In this document: positions 54,042-64,000 of the stretch, in pieces | Layout: each line of letters begins with the position of its first letter | How positions within the stretch are numbered: position 1 is the first letter of the stretch | Assembly: GCF_020360975.1 (NCBI RefSeq) | Contig: NW_025408673.1 | Location: 3,596,001 to 3,660,000 of the forward strand | DNA: 64,000 bases | Origin: Hirsutella rhossiliensis | Lineage: Eukaryota > Ascomycota > Sordariomycetes > Hypocreales > Ophiocordycipitaceae | Reading direction: 5' to 3' | Translations under genes and position numbers: made by a program | The notes under the pieces: model-generated | Told to the model about the DNA's origin: nothing | The model's database searches: none | What the model saw: the letters and a program-made list of their open reading frames with translations, nothing else

Positions 54042-54123
54042 ATGGAGGATCAGCGCAGGCCGAGTCATGCCGCGGGATATCCAGCCTCGGCCGACACCAA
54101 GCGCGGCGGCAACGGCTGCCGCC

Positions 54124-54600
54124 GACACCGAGGGCGGCAGGGCACTGGCTGCCGCAAGGCGTGCCCAGCGCCGTCTCGGCCTCAGGAAAAGCCAGCGCGC
54201 ACCAAGAGAAATCCGGCCTCTGCCGACAGTAGAGCCGCCGGTCCTTCGCCGCCGCCGACGAGAAGTTCGGACGTTCCGCGGGACATTCGGCCACAGCCGA
54301 CATGGAGGGCCGCCGGCCCTTCGCCGCCGACGAGAAGTTCGGACGCGCCGCGGGATATCCAGGCTCTGTCGACACCGACGGCGGCAGGGCGCCGGCTGCC
54401 GCAAGGCGGGCCTAGCGCCGTCTCGGCCTCAGGAAAAGCCAGCGCGCACCGAGGAAATCCGGCCTCTGCCGACGGTGGAGGCCGCCGGGCCTCGCCGCCG
54501 CCGACGAGAAGTTCGGACGTTCCGCGGGATATTCGGCCACAACCGACTTGGAGGGCCGCCGGCCCTTCGCCGCCGTCAAGCGGGACTAGCTCGGCCGTAG
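54124..54600. repeat. Tandem repeat, about 247-bp unit, nearly two copies
   Basis: The second unit starts at about 54,371. Each unit holds shorter internal repeats such as GACGAGAAGTTCGGACG, found four times. It encodes the Pro/Arg/Ser-rich repeats of the Rep leader. Confidence 0.75.
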
Positions 54601-55980
54601 TCTCGATCGGAAGCCAGCACTCGCCGCGAGCCATCCAGTCCCGGCCGGCCAGCAGGGCCGAGATCCCCGCCACAACTCCGGCCGCAGCCGGGCTGCTTGT
54701 TGGCGGCAGAGATAGCGCCTCGGCAGGTACGGTCGTAGAGCGAGGTAAAGGCGTGTAGCGGTGATAGCTAACCGGACGCAGGTAGATCGGCGATAAGACG
54801 GCAGGCGAGGGAAGAGCAGAAGAGGAAACGCCATCTTAGTAGTGGGCAGGCCGAGCGGAAACGCGCCCGGGTCGGTGAAAGGGTGCCGAGACCAAGGGAG
54901 CTGCAGGCCGAGGACCTAGCCAGCGCGCTGCGGCACCTCGACGAGGAGTTCGAGGCGGGCGAGAGGCTGGCCAACGAGCAGACGTGGTGTGCGCCGGTGC
55001 CGCGCGAGAGGCAGGTGAGGACGGTGCGGAAGTTCTACCGGGCGTTCCACGACGCTGGCACGCTGCCGATCGCGACCTGCACGCTATGCTACCGGAAGCG
55101 GGCCAAGGGGCTGAGGAGATGGCGTGGGAGGGTGGGAGGGTGGTCGCGGGCGGTGTTGGGGGGGCGGTCCCCGTTCGGGTGCCAAGCCTGCTTCCCGGAG
55201 GGCAGGCCGGTGGCGGTCTGCGCAGAGTGCGCGCGATGGGCCGGGCGTGAGGGGGCGTCGCCGGCCATGCACCTCCATGGGCGGCTCGGCTGCGAGCACG
55301 CGTACCCCGACGAGCTAAAGGACCTCACGCCGCTCGAGGAGAAGCTCATCTCGCTCAACTCGTGCTACGGCTTCGTGACGAAGTATAGCATCCCCGGCGG
55401 CCAGAGGCAGAGCGTGAGGTACCCGAGGCACGTCAAGGGCCATATCACGGTGTTCCCGAACGACGTGCAGGGCCTGGCTGCCAAGGTGCTCCCGCACCCG
55501 CTGGTCCGGGTCATGGACGAGATCCACGTCTCGTGGCAGGGCGCTGAGAGGCCCGGGCCGCGGGACCTATCAGGCCTGCTGTCGGTAAGGCGGTCGGCGG
55601 TCGAGAGGGCGCTGGCCTGGCTCAGGAGAACAACCCGCTCTACGGCGAGGTCGAGATCGACGCGGCGGAGATAGCCAGCTGGGGGCGCCGCCGCACGGTG
55701 CCGCCGGTGGTGTGCGAGCGGCTGGAGCGAAACGAGCCGTCGGCGCGGGAGGACGCAGACGGCGCAGGTGGTGCCGCCGTCGGAGCGGGCCATGGACGAC
55801 GGAGGCGCGGCCGAGATCGAGGAAATCCTCGCGATGCTAAGGCAGGGCCAGGACCCCGCCGAGGGGAGCCGCGACGTCGGGCTCACGTGCGAGGACGACG
55901 ACAGGGACGGCGCTAGGCCCGAAGAGGACGGGGACGTAATCAATGAGGTAACGTCTTCCGGCATGTTCCCGTTAGATGGG

Positions 55981-55989
55981 GCGCCAGAT
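55981..55989. repeat. Target-site duplication of the MULE, left copy (GCGCCAGAT)
   Basis: Nine bases directly before the left TIR, identical to 59,508-59,516 directly after the right TIR. Removing the MULE and one copy restores Helitron reading (LDGAPD followed by ADAEKIRF). Confidence 0.95.
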
Positions 55990-56095
55990 GAGTAATCAAA
56001 CATACACTCCAGATTTTCAAACATACACTCCCGACCTAAGCCCCATTTGGAAGAAGACCCCGCCACCAAAATTTGGCGCGCGCTTTCCCAACGCC
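55990..56095 (+). repeat. MULE left TIR
   Basis: 106 bp; contains two copies of the motif CAAACATACACTCC and the sequence AAATTTGGCGCGCGC. Confidence 0.95.
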
Positions 56096-56123
56096 GCTGC
56101 CGCGGCTGCCTGCCTAGATATAT

Positions 56124-56344
56124 TGTCGCATATCACGCCCGTGTCAGTTCCTGAAACCTTATGCTCGATCACTGCCACTGCTGCGCCGCGGCTTCGCCGC
56201 AATGATCGGGTATATATTGTTGCACGAATGTGTGCATCCAATTCTTTTCCTTTCCTTTGTTCTTTAGATAATTCTCATCAATTGACTGATGCCACAAAGA
56301 TCAACCGCTGTCACGTGCGAGGTGTGGGACACTATTGTCTGACA
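56124..56344. repeat. Solo LTR inside the MULE, 5-bp TSD
   Basis: 221 bp, TGTCGCATATCACG to TTGTCTGACA, flanked by TATAT at 56,119-56,123 and 56,345-56,349. It is non-coding and lies just inside the left TIR. About 35 bases of the same LTR end are seen at 31.26-31.30 kb. TATAT is AT-rich and palindromic, so chance is less easily excluded than for other duplications here. Confidence 0.65.
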
Positions 56345-56484
56345 TATATGGATTCTATCTGCAATTATTACCAACGCCGGAAGATGCATCCCTTAGAGTC
56401 ATTCAATTGAAGCTATCAATAAGCCCGGCCCGATCGATCTTCCGATATATATACAATATGCATATAATGGCGGAAGGTCTTTGC

Positions 56485-59233
56485 CTACCTCTGTGACTGT
56501 GACTGTGACTGTGAGGAAGGATCCGTCCGACGCGGCGGAGGGCGAGGCACGTAAGGAACGAATTTGTGACCGGCCTGCCTGCTAGTTTTGTATGGTGCCG
56601 TGTCCCTCTGATCCCCTAGCTGCTGGAAATGCTCCGTAGCCGTCTCGTGAGACTGTGCCGGCGGCTGTGCCCACATGAAGCCGTCGTGATGTGCCTGTGA
56701 CGAGGAGGCGGTTCTTGCCACTGTGACGGCGCCGGCGCCTGTACGTATACAGGCACAATTGGTGTAGGCGGTGGCATCACATAGTATCCCTGTGACGGCG
56801 GCGCCGGCTGTGGAAGTGAGGGCATCGTCGTTTGGTATCCCTGTGACACCAGCGGCACCTGTGGAAGTGAGGGCACCTGTGATAACAGCACCGGCGTTGC
56901 TGCTGCTTGTGACTTGATGAAATCACCGATCTGCTGGGCAAGATCGTCAACCCGGCTGCTCACGGAAGCAAGTGTATTCGACCTCTTGTTCATGATAGTG
57001 GTGCCTGTGCCCTTCCTCTTCTTCTTTTGCGTCTCTGGTGGCCGTGATACGAGCTCTGGGTTGGCTCTATGCTCCTCTTGCTCCCAAGCACTAAGGATCC
57101 GGCCCGTAGATGCCTCTAGTGGAGGATACCTCGCGTCTACTGTTTCCACGCCGGCGAGGCTGGACAACGTCAGGATCGGCTTCGTGGTCTGCATCGATAT
57201 ATTGCTGTTGTTCAGGCTGCTAGTAAATTAGTATAGTACTTATGGCTGGAGCAAGATACTTACAGTCACGCCGTAAACCCGCCAGTGGTTATCAATAAGA
57301 TGCAATGGTATAAGGGCGGCCGCGTCAGCCTGGATCAAATCGCGGATTGTATGCCGGCAGGGCAGCCCCCATTGCATCGTGAAAGCACCCGTACAAATCG
57401 TAGGCATGCCTCGATTATCGGCAAGCTCAGCCCGGCTAGCCTAACTTGCCTGAAGATCTGTTTCATCGGCTGCCAGCCAATTTTTCGGTGCAGTGACTTC
57501 ATAATCGTCTGCTTGGCCCATTCAACTCTAGCTCTTGCAAACTCGGATTGAAGCTTCTCGCGATGCTTCTTTTGCCGATGGGTAACGAGCCCTCTGATGT
57601 GCTCTTGTAGCTGATGGAGGTCAATGAAGCGGTTGCGTAATCGTGACTTCAACTCGTGATGTGTGCTCTCACACGGGAAGTTACCGTAATGTTATAATTT
57701 CGGTACTGTTGGATAGCGTAGGTGGAAAACTGGGCACGCCATGGCCAGTAGGTTGTACGGAGGTAATTAACGAGAGCTATAAGAGGAGCTATTTAGTAAA
57801 AGGTTAGAGTAGGAGGGTAGTTAGGGCTAGGGTTACCTGGCTGATCCGAAAACTCTATACAGAGTAGATCCCACTGATCTCTGCACTCCTCAGCCGTGCG
57901 AGCCCTAAAGACTGAAACCCAGGCATCACGGATACCGTCAGCTGTGTGCTCAAAAGTCCGCCTTGGAGCCGGGGTAGTATTGGGTTTCCATCGTCATCTT
58001 CACGATCATCTTGTTGCTCAACGCACTGATCTGCCAGTTGTGAGGCATGTTGAATCTGGTAATCAGTGGCACGGTCGATAGGTCGGTCCTCGTCAATGGC
58101 ATTATCTGCCTGTATAGGGTCGTCGAGAGCGGCTGCTGCAGCGAGGCGAGTCTCCTGTTCTGGCCTATCTCCGCCAATCTCGGTGCCATCGAGGATCCTT
58201 CCACTTCTTCTTGATGTGAAGGATCACGTTCTTCATCATATGCCAAACGCACACTTGTTGTTGCGTTGATGGGAAGATAGAGTCAAGGGCGTTCTTCAGG
58301 GCGGTATCAAAGTCGGTAATCACAACGCCCGGGTCCGGAATATCAGCCTGCCGACCAGCCTCACGCAACTGTGAGGATCCATTGGAACGCGCCTTCGTCT
58401 TCCTTGGCAGTGAGGCCAAAGCCTACACTGAAGCTCTTGTGTAGCCCTGTTGTGCCAATGATCTGTAGAAGCGGCATGTTAAAGCGGTTGACCTTATACG
58501 TATTATCCATGATAAGGAGCTCGGGGTTACGCTTCCAGTCAGCAATACAGTCATCGTATGTCCAGAAAAACCTCCAAACCTTCCCATTAGGGCCACGGTC
58601 AACTGCATAGTAGCTGATTTCCCCTTTGCTTTAGCATCTTTGAGTACATCGAGGAAGGCTTGTGTAGATGTAGAGGCGCCGTAACGGAAGGCACGAAGTT
58701 GCAGCTGGATGAAGTGTATATCAGAATCGGTAATAAGGAGCTCAGGATATTCCTGTCGGATAGCATCCACGATATCCCTGCTCTTGTTATTGACGTTCTT
58801 GCTAAGCCCCTCGACGAGGCTATGAAGACGCTCGATGCCGAATTTGCGTTGGCTTCGTTGACGGACGATGGGGTTAGCAATTGGCTCAAATAGAGGTTCG
58901 TGGTTATGAGCCGTGCTTGATGGTGACTTTGAATGCATTGCAACGTCGGTAGAAGCGGATGTAACAGCGAAAGTCACATCCCGACTTCTTGGATGACGTC
59001 TTGTATATACCCTCTGCCTCGTCCCAGGGCCTATACTGACCACTGTATTCACAGCGGATATTGGCTTCCTTGCGCCTAGGCTTGCCGGTATTCTTGCTAT
59101 TTGCAACGACTACGACGTAGCCAAGGAGCTCTTGCGTAGCTTTGAGTGTTTCAAGCGCCTCATCATACGTATCGAAAGACATCTCCGTGATAGCCTCGGT
59201 GCTACTGTTGGTATTGCTTTCGGTCGAATTCAT
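56485..59233 (-). pseudogene. MULE transposase (FAR1-like, DDE, SWIM-like), several frameshifts
   Basis: ATG 59,233 starts MNSTESNTNSSTEAITEMSF. A FAR1-like zinc region follows (NIRCEYSGQYRPWDE, KKSGCDFRCYIRFY, and after a shift SSTAHNHEPLFEP), then DIVDAIRQEYPELLITDSDI. The DDE core has the first Asp in LLIMDNTYKVNRFNMPLLQI, second in GVVITDFDTALKNALDSIFP and the VCVWHMMKNVILHIKKKW motif. Downstream frames give IDLHQLQEHIRGLVTHRQKK, ARVEWAKQTIMKSLHRKIGW, a SWIM-like C-x-H region near 57,360 and a Gln/Pro-rich C-terminus ending in SQSQSQSQR at 56,485. At least six frame changes or stops are present, so it depends on transposase from elsewhere even though the TIRs are perfect. Confidence 0.8.
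56493..56513. repeat. TGTGAC microsatellite in MULE coding end
   Basis: Four hexamer copies, encoding SQSQSQSQ on the minus strand. Confidence 0.8.
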
Positions 59234-59401
59234 CAGGACGATTGACTAGACGTGACTATTGCGGTAGGCGGCGGCGGCGTTGCTGTTGTGTTGAGTCAAG
59301 TGGTGATAGCTTCAATTGTTGATGATTGCGAAAATGCAGATGGCGGCCAAAAAGGCAGGTGGCTGGGCGGGTGGGCGGCGGCGATGGTCACGGCAAGCCA
59401 G

Positions 59402-59507
59402 GGCGTTGGGAAAGCGCGCGCCAAATTTTGGTGGCGGGGTCTTCTTCCAAATGGGGCTTAGGTCGGGAGTGTATGTTTGAAAATCAGGAGTGTATGTTTG
59501 ATTACTC
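59402..59507 (-). repeat. MULE right TIR
   Basis: 106 bp, reverse complement of the left TIR with a single mismatch. The 3' flank at 59,508-59,516 is the second copy of GCGCCAGAT. Confidence 0.95.
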
Positions 59508-62500
59508 GCGCCAGATGTGGCCGACGCCGAGAAGATTCGCTTCGCCCGCGACGCGGTCGGGCCCGAGGGAGCGCGCGCCAGCCCGAGGACGTGGGTAGGG
59601 ACGGCGGCCAGAGGGGCGGCGGGCGACGGCGGCGACGGCGAGCCGTACATACAGGTGCGACGCGGCGAGGATTTCGCCGACTCGGCGGACGCCTCCTTCT
59701 TTGCAAAGGCCTTTCCGACCCTGTTCCCCTTTGGCTTAGGCGGGCCGAGGCTCGCCGACGAGGACGCCGCGGGAGAGAGCGCGGGCCCTAGCGTCGGGAA
59801 CCAGGGCGCCCAGGCGGAGCGGGTTGCAGAGGGCCTTATGTCGACGCGGAACATGAAGCTCCAGGCATGGGCCGACGTCGTGCTGCGGCGTCACGGCGGC
59901 CGGTTCGCGACGCACCTATCTTCGCCTTCCTTGTCTTTAACATGGGCGTGCGGTCTAAGAACCGCCAGGCCAGCATGCTAGGCGTAGCGAGGAAGAACTT
60001 CGCAAGGGTCGAGGGCCTACTAAAGTCGTTAACGGCGCAGAGGCTCGAGGCGGCCAGGGCCGAGCTCGAGGCCACAGGTAAGACTAGCGACGACGGGGTA
60101 AAAGAGCTCCTCCGGTCCCTCTCCGTGTTCGGCTACCGGCAGCCAATGTCGAGGGAGAGCCGCCTTAGTATGCGGAAGAAGATACTATCCCTCATCGTTA
60201 GGTACGGGGTGCCGGCTATCTGGTTCACGCTGAACCCGAACGACATTACGAACCTAGTAAAGTTACGGCTAGCGGCGCACCGCGGCCGCGACCCCGACGA
60301 GGCCGAGGCCTTCCTAAGTGACCTAGGGACCGCGTATAAGCGGACGCGGCTGGCCATATCGGACCCGATGAGCTCGGCCGTCTTCTTCCACCGGGAGATG
60401 ACGCTCTTCTTCGAGCACTACGTCAACGTCGGGGAGGAGTCGGTGTTCGGCCACGTCGGCGCATACTACGGGGCGGTAGAGACCAACGAGCGAGGCGCCC
60501 TCCACATCCACGGGCTCCTCTGGCTAAGGGCAACGCGGGCATTGGCGACGCGCTCGCCGGCCCGGACGCGGAGGAGCAGGCGGCGTACCGGGAGCGCATC
60601 GTCCGCTACGTAGATAGCGTCTTCTCTGAGGTAAGGCGGCCGCCTTAACACAAACCCCGATGCCCCTATCTGGGGCAGGCTGAGGGCCTAAGCTGAACCG
60701 AGGCCGCAGGAGCTAGACGCAGAAGGTTACTGTGCCATGCAGGCAGAGCGGTCGGCCACGGCGGACATATCGTCGCGGCTCGACGACGTCGCGCGCTTCA
60801 CGGACACCTTCGACGAGGAGGCCAACTTCTGCGCGGGCGCGACGCAGATCCATACGCATAGCGCGACCTGCGTAAAATACTCGCTCGGCGTGGGGCGCGG
60901 AAGGGGACCTCTGCCGGTTTAAGGCGCCGTGGAGGTTGGTGGAGAGGACGGCGCTGACGGCGGACGGGGTGCTCGAGATCCGGCGGACGCATAGCATGGT
61001 GAACCGGTGGAACAGGGCGATGGCAGTGGGGCTACGACACAACCACGACATCTCGTTCATCGCGACGCAGCGCAAGACCATGGCCCTAATCTACTATATT
61101 ACTAACTATACGACGAAGGTAGAGGACCCGGTGTGGAAGCGTGTGGCCGCCGCGGCCGAGTTCCTTCCTGTGCTAGAGCCGACGGGAGAGGGCAACAGAA
61201 GTGGCGCCGACCGCGACGCCGGCCGGGAGGGCGGGGCCGAAGGGGTAGCGACGGCGGCGGACCCCGTAGGGGGGAATAAGACGAGAACGTTCCTGCTTAA
61301 GGCGGCGAATCGAGTCTTTACGGAGCGGCCGCTGTCGCAGGTCGAGGTGATCGCGCACCTCCTAGGGTACCCGGCGGGTTTAGCAGCGGCTCAGCGTGGG
61401 CGTATATAAACGCAAACCAGCTCTACTGGGCCGTCTTCCGCCGGTGGCGGCACCTCCGACGGGCGAGCGGCGCCGAGGCGACGGGCGACGCGCCGGACGA
61501 GACGGTCGTCGTCGAGGAGGCTGGCCTGAGGATCCCTCTCGTCGAGGCCTACCGGCACCGGGGCGAGCTCCTGCGGGCCTCTGCCTTTATGACTACGCAT
61601 CGCTTGTAAGGTTAAAGCAAAACGGCAGCGGCGAGCGGTATGGCGGGCTGGGGTGAGGTACCCTTCGCGGAGAGCTGGGCGTCGGGGAAGGGCTGGGTGC
61701 AGGCGCTTAGGCGGCCGGGTTGCGGGGCGACTGTATGCGTCGACGGATACCTCAGCAAGGAGTTCAGCGAGGAAGACGACGAGTCGTGCCACCGGAGGTG
61801 CGTACTATAAGACGGGGGGCGCCTAAGAGGAAGGCAGAGCAGCTAGGGGCATCGGCTAACAGCATCTAGGGCGGCGGTGCAGCACCTGGCCCTATTCGTG
61901 CCGTGGGAGTCCTTCCTCGGCGAGGAGGCAGGCGACATTAACAACATCTGGGCACGGGCGCGGAGTCGCTGGCGCCGAGGTCGCGCGGCTCGCAGACAAC
62001 GTGCAGCTCCTCCGGCGGTCGGCGGAGGACGCGAAGCGCGACGCCAAGCAGTGGGCCGCCACGGCCGAGGAGGGCGGTATGACGGCGCCGCAGGCCGACG
62101 ACGAAGGCAGGGGCGGCCGAAGGGGCGAGGAGGCATACCGCGCCGGCGGGGCGGGCGACGCGGCTCGGCTCATCGACGTCGTCCGGAACGCCGCCAGCGC
62201 GGGACAAGTCACGGCGCAGTCAACAGAGCTGCTAGCGATGACGCAGCAGCTCTGCCGGTTCCAGCAGTCGGCGCTCGGGTCGGCGGCCGAGCTCGCGGCG
62301 ACGGTGGTGGCGGACGAGAGGGCAGGCAGGCGGGTGAACCTACCGGGCTCGGCGCTGTCGGGGCGGCACTGCCGCGGCAAGAAGAGGTGCGGGCCATCAA
62401 GTCGCAGCAGAGGAGCGCGGCGCGGGGCGGGCGGGCGATCCAGGGCATCCAGGGCGGCGGGGCGGCGGCGGGCGTCGGGGCCGACCGCGGCGCGGCCCTT

Positions 62501-63327
62501 CGCGGGGTGATGGGGGGCTTCGGCGAGGACGACATCGACGTAACGGCGGCCGACGGCGACGCAGACGCAGGCACGGCGGCGGGGATGCGCGTGCGGCTCG
62601 GCCCGTCGAGCTCGTTCGTCGCCGCCGGCGAGAGCTGGCGGGCCAGCTCACGCTCAACGAAAGCAGGCCATCGCCCTCCTAATCGTGTGCCGGCAACTCG
62701 ACCGAATCCGGCAGGGCGACGACGCAGGCGGCGACGGTGGTGGCCAGCTCTGCCTATTCATCGGCGGCGAGGGCGGCACCGGCAAGTCGCGCGTCATCGA
62801 GGCGCTCGTCGAGCTGCTCGCCCGGAGGGACCTATCGAGCCGGCTGCTGGTTACGGCGACGTCGGGGACGGCGGCAGCGCGGATCAACGGCATCACGCTG
62901 CACTCGGCCTGCGGCCTTACGGTCGGCCAGGGCGGCCGGGCGGGAGGGCGACGAGGACATTGACGGCGTACGGCTGGCGGGCCAGGGCGAGCGCTTCGTC
63001 GACGGCCGGTCGCGGATGGACTGGCAGGAGAAGGAGGTGCTGGTGATCGACGAGGTCAGCATGCTCGGGGCGCGGACGCTGCACGCCGCCAACGAGCAGC
63101 TCTGCCGGCTGCGGGGGTCGGCGCGGGACTTCGGCGGCATCCCGGTAGTGATCCTCTGCGGCGACTTCCACCAGTTCCGGCCGGTGCAGGAACGGTCGAT
63201 CCTGCTGCCGAGCGCGGCGGTGGCGTGGGACGAGGACGGGGCGTTCGCGGCCGAGCAGCGGCGGCAGCACGACAAGGCGCACGCGCTGTGGCGGCGCTTC
63301 ACGACGGTCGTCATGCTAGACGAGCAG
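59508..63327 (+). pseudogene. Helitron Rep/helicase copy 2, C-terminal part (after the MULE)
   Basis: Continues ADAEKIRFARDAVGPEG, GEPYIQVRRGEDFADSADAS, FPTLFPFGLGGPRLAD, then FAFLVFNMGVRSKNRQASML and GVPAIWFTLNPNDIT. The HUH motif GALHIHGLLWL is at about 60,495-60,525 and the tyrosine motif IYYITNYTTK at about 61,090-61,120. The helicase has Walker A GGEGGTGKSRVIEALVELLA (62,762-62,815), LLVTATSGTAAARINGITLH, Walker B VLVIDEVSMLGARTLH (63,038-63,085) and GIPVVILCGDFHQFRPVQER. It stops at MLDEQ, 63,327. Frame changes occur at about 59,920, 60,530, 60,900, 61,370, 61,620, 62,340, 62,660 and 62,945. The nuclease residues are all kept. The remaining helicase motifs are missing. Confidence 0.85.
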
Positions 63328-63492
63328 ACGGGAGAGGCAACCCAACAGGGTTGCGCAAAGAGCCTTGAGGAACGAAAAAAACGTCTAGACAAGGGGCAGA
63401 CAGATGTACAGAGGCAGAAAGGTAACGACGACCAAGGGGCAGCCAGGCTGGACGAAAAACACTTCCCATTTAAGGAGTTATAGCAGCGTACG
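63328..63492. repeat. Hairpin repeat replacing the helicase C-terminus, plus spacer
   Basis: Starts directly after the helicase break. At 63,343-63,385 the block GGCAACCC...GGGTTGC, GCGCAAAGAGCCTTGAGGAA, CGAA is the same as in both arms of the inverted repeat at 50.0-50.5 kb. The sequence after it (63,386-63,480) is unrecognised. Confidence 0.6.
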
Positions 63493-64000
63493 CTATTCCA
63501 TTTCCGTAGCTTTCTTAGATAGGTGGCGGTTTCGAAGCGGACGGGCCGGCGAGCCCAAGCCATGGGCGACAATGGAATCGAGGAAGAGTCCGTAAGTCAG
63601 GACCCGGCTTAGGGTTGTCCGGCTCATGAGCGGCGGAGGCAGCCGAAACAGAGAACGAGTGGGTAGCAGAGGAGGCGGGCTTAGGGAAGACGAGATCACC
63701 GGGGCCTTATGCAGCAGACACGGTCGCTTCGTCGGCGTATCGGCAGGCTCAGGGCAATATCGTTTCCCGGGCGGCGTAAGGTGGCCGGTCGAGGCGAAGC
63801 CGAAGCCAAGGGTGGAGGACTGAGCGGGAGGGTGCCAGGGTGATCAAAGACAAAGAGGCAGCGCGCACGTCCCGGAAGGCCGCGGAAGCGGAGGAAGCTT
63901 GTTGCCTCTGTGGCGTAGAGAAAGCGGTGCCATCGTGGTGACGGCGGCGGCGGCCTTGTCGAGAAAGTCCAGGAATCCGGGACGACGATAAAGACGTTGT
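63493..64000 (-). pseudogene. Helitron accessory protein, third copy, partial (runs off the window)
   Basis: At the right edge the minus strand reads NVFIVVPDSWTFS, matching YIFIVVPDTWTF and YVFIVVPDSWNF of the other two copies. The following Ser/Pro-rich tail contains TPTKRPCLLHKAP in another frame, like TPMKRARLLQQQN in copy 2, and then SSLSPPPLLPTRSLFRLPP. The N-terminal part must lie beyond 64,000. A new Helitron copy probably begins to the right, with its Rep/helicase further right on the plus strand. Confidence 0.5.

Larger units (their letters stand above)
54042..55989 (+). pseudogene. Helitron Rep/helicase copy 2, N-terminal part (before the MULE)
   Basis: A low-complexity leader (54,042-54,758) with repeated PAGPSPPPTRSSDVPRDIRP units precedes the conserved N-terminus: PRELQAEDLASALRHLDEEF, the cysteine-rich zinc region (TCTLCYRKRA, FGCQACFPEGR, VCAECARW) and the DUF6570-like block (LISLNSCYGFVTKYSIPGGQ, SVRYPRHVKGHITVFPND, LPHPLVRVMDEIHVSWQGAE). 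The frame is open from about 54,860 to 55,671 and then shifts twice before GDVINEVTSSGMFPLDGAPD, where the MULE is inserted. The corresponding protein in copy 1 continues without interruption, which confirms the insertion. Confidence 0.75.
55990..59507 (-). mobile_element. Complete Mutator-like element with 106-bp TIRs and 9-bp TSD
   Basis: Terminal inverted repeats at 55,990-56,095 and 59,402-59,507 start GAGTAATCAAACATACACTC and differ at one base in 106. Both sides carry the 9-bp duplication GCGCCAGAT, the hallmark size for Mutator-like elements. The body of 3,518 bp includes a transposase gene on the minus strand and, near the left end, a solo LTR. The nearly identical TIRs show that the insertion into Helitron 2 is recent compared with the damage in the Helitron. 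Confidence 0.95.
51409..63327 (+). mobile_element. Helitron copy 2, interrupted by a MULE
   Basis: Accessory gene on the minus strand (51.4-53.0 kb) and Rep/helicase on the plus strand (from about 54.0 kb to 63,327), the same plan as copy 1. A 3,518-bp MULE is inserted at 55,990. The helicase stops at 63,327, where a hairpin repeat starts. Terminal TC/CTRR ends were not located. The GC content is visibly higher than in copy 1, so the copies belong to different subfamilies or have had different histories. Confidence 0.6.

Noticed and set aside
53722..54404. Long minus-strand GC-rich frames (for example with RRVRTSRRRRRAGG)
   Set aside because: High GC and tandem repeats open all frames here; the orientation of the Helitron gene favours the plus strand, though this is not certain.
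1..64000. Search for tRNA, rRNA and riboswitch features
   Set aside because: No cloverleaf with B-box, no conserved rRNA segment and no riboswitch core recognised by eye; a covariance-model scan would be decisive.

Overview
The window looks like a transposon-dense, gene-poor compartment of a filamentous ascomycete genome. Evidence: short GT-AG introns with CTAAC/CTGAC-type branch sites, a FunK1-type protein kinase, a MYND protein, an alpha-kinase with a fungal zinc-finger front end, and many fungal transposon families (Helitron, MULE, pogo/Fot1-like, hAT, chromodomain Ty3/gypsy, Tad-like LINE with RNase H). I could not identify the species. No bacterial operons, CRISPR arrays, rRNA or tRNA genes were recognised. 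Most coding stretches are broken by frameshifts rather than by heavy C-to-T decay.

Layout: 0.1-3.5 kb holds a hAT relic and two halves of Mutator-like (MULE) transposases on opposite strands. 3.5-12.1 kb is Helitron copy 1: a Rep/helicase gene on the minus strand and a divergent accessory gene on the plus strand. 12.3-15.5 kb has two nested, truncated LTR retrotransposons. 15.5-17.0 kb is a 5'-truncated but open pogo-like transposase. 17.3-17.7 kb is a small 81-residue gene with two introns, repeated in inverted orientation at 28.4-28.8 kb. 18.8-24.4 kb has unknown ORFs, a frameshifted conserved gene, an alpha-kinase pseudogene and a piece of a second Helitron lineage. 24.4-30.6 kb has a decayed pogo element and further Helitron fragments. 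31.6-39.3 kb holds LTR sequences and a nearly full-length chromodomain Ty3/gypsy element (33,232-39,348). 39.6-41.1 kb is an orphan two-exon gene. 42.0-44.1 kb is a pogo element with TIRs and TA target sites. 44.5-46.9 kb is a FunK1 kinase. 47.1-50.0 kb has a duplicated gene fragment, an LTR and two LINE 3' ends. 50.7-51.3 kb is a frameshifted MYND gene. 51.4-63.3 kb is Helitron copy 2, interrupted by a complete MULE (55,990-59,507; 106-bp TIRs, 9-bp TSD) that itself carries a solo LTR. A third copy of the Helitron accessory gene runs off the right end.

The most system-like feature is the Helitron arrangement. At least two copies pair a Rep/helicase gene head-to-head with an uncharacterised accessory gene whose product is conserved between copies. 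No Rep/helicase copy here is intact; the two long ones stop within two codons of the same point in the helicase domain. Genes that could be working host genes are the two 81-residue genes, the 479-residue gene at 39.6 kb and the FunK1 kinase.
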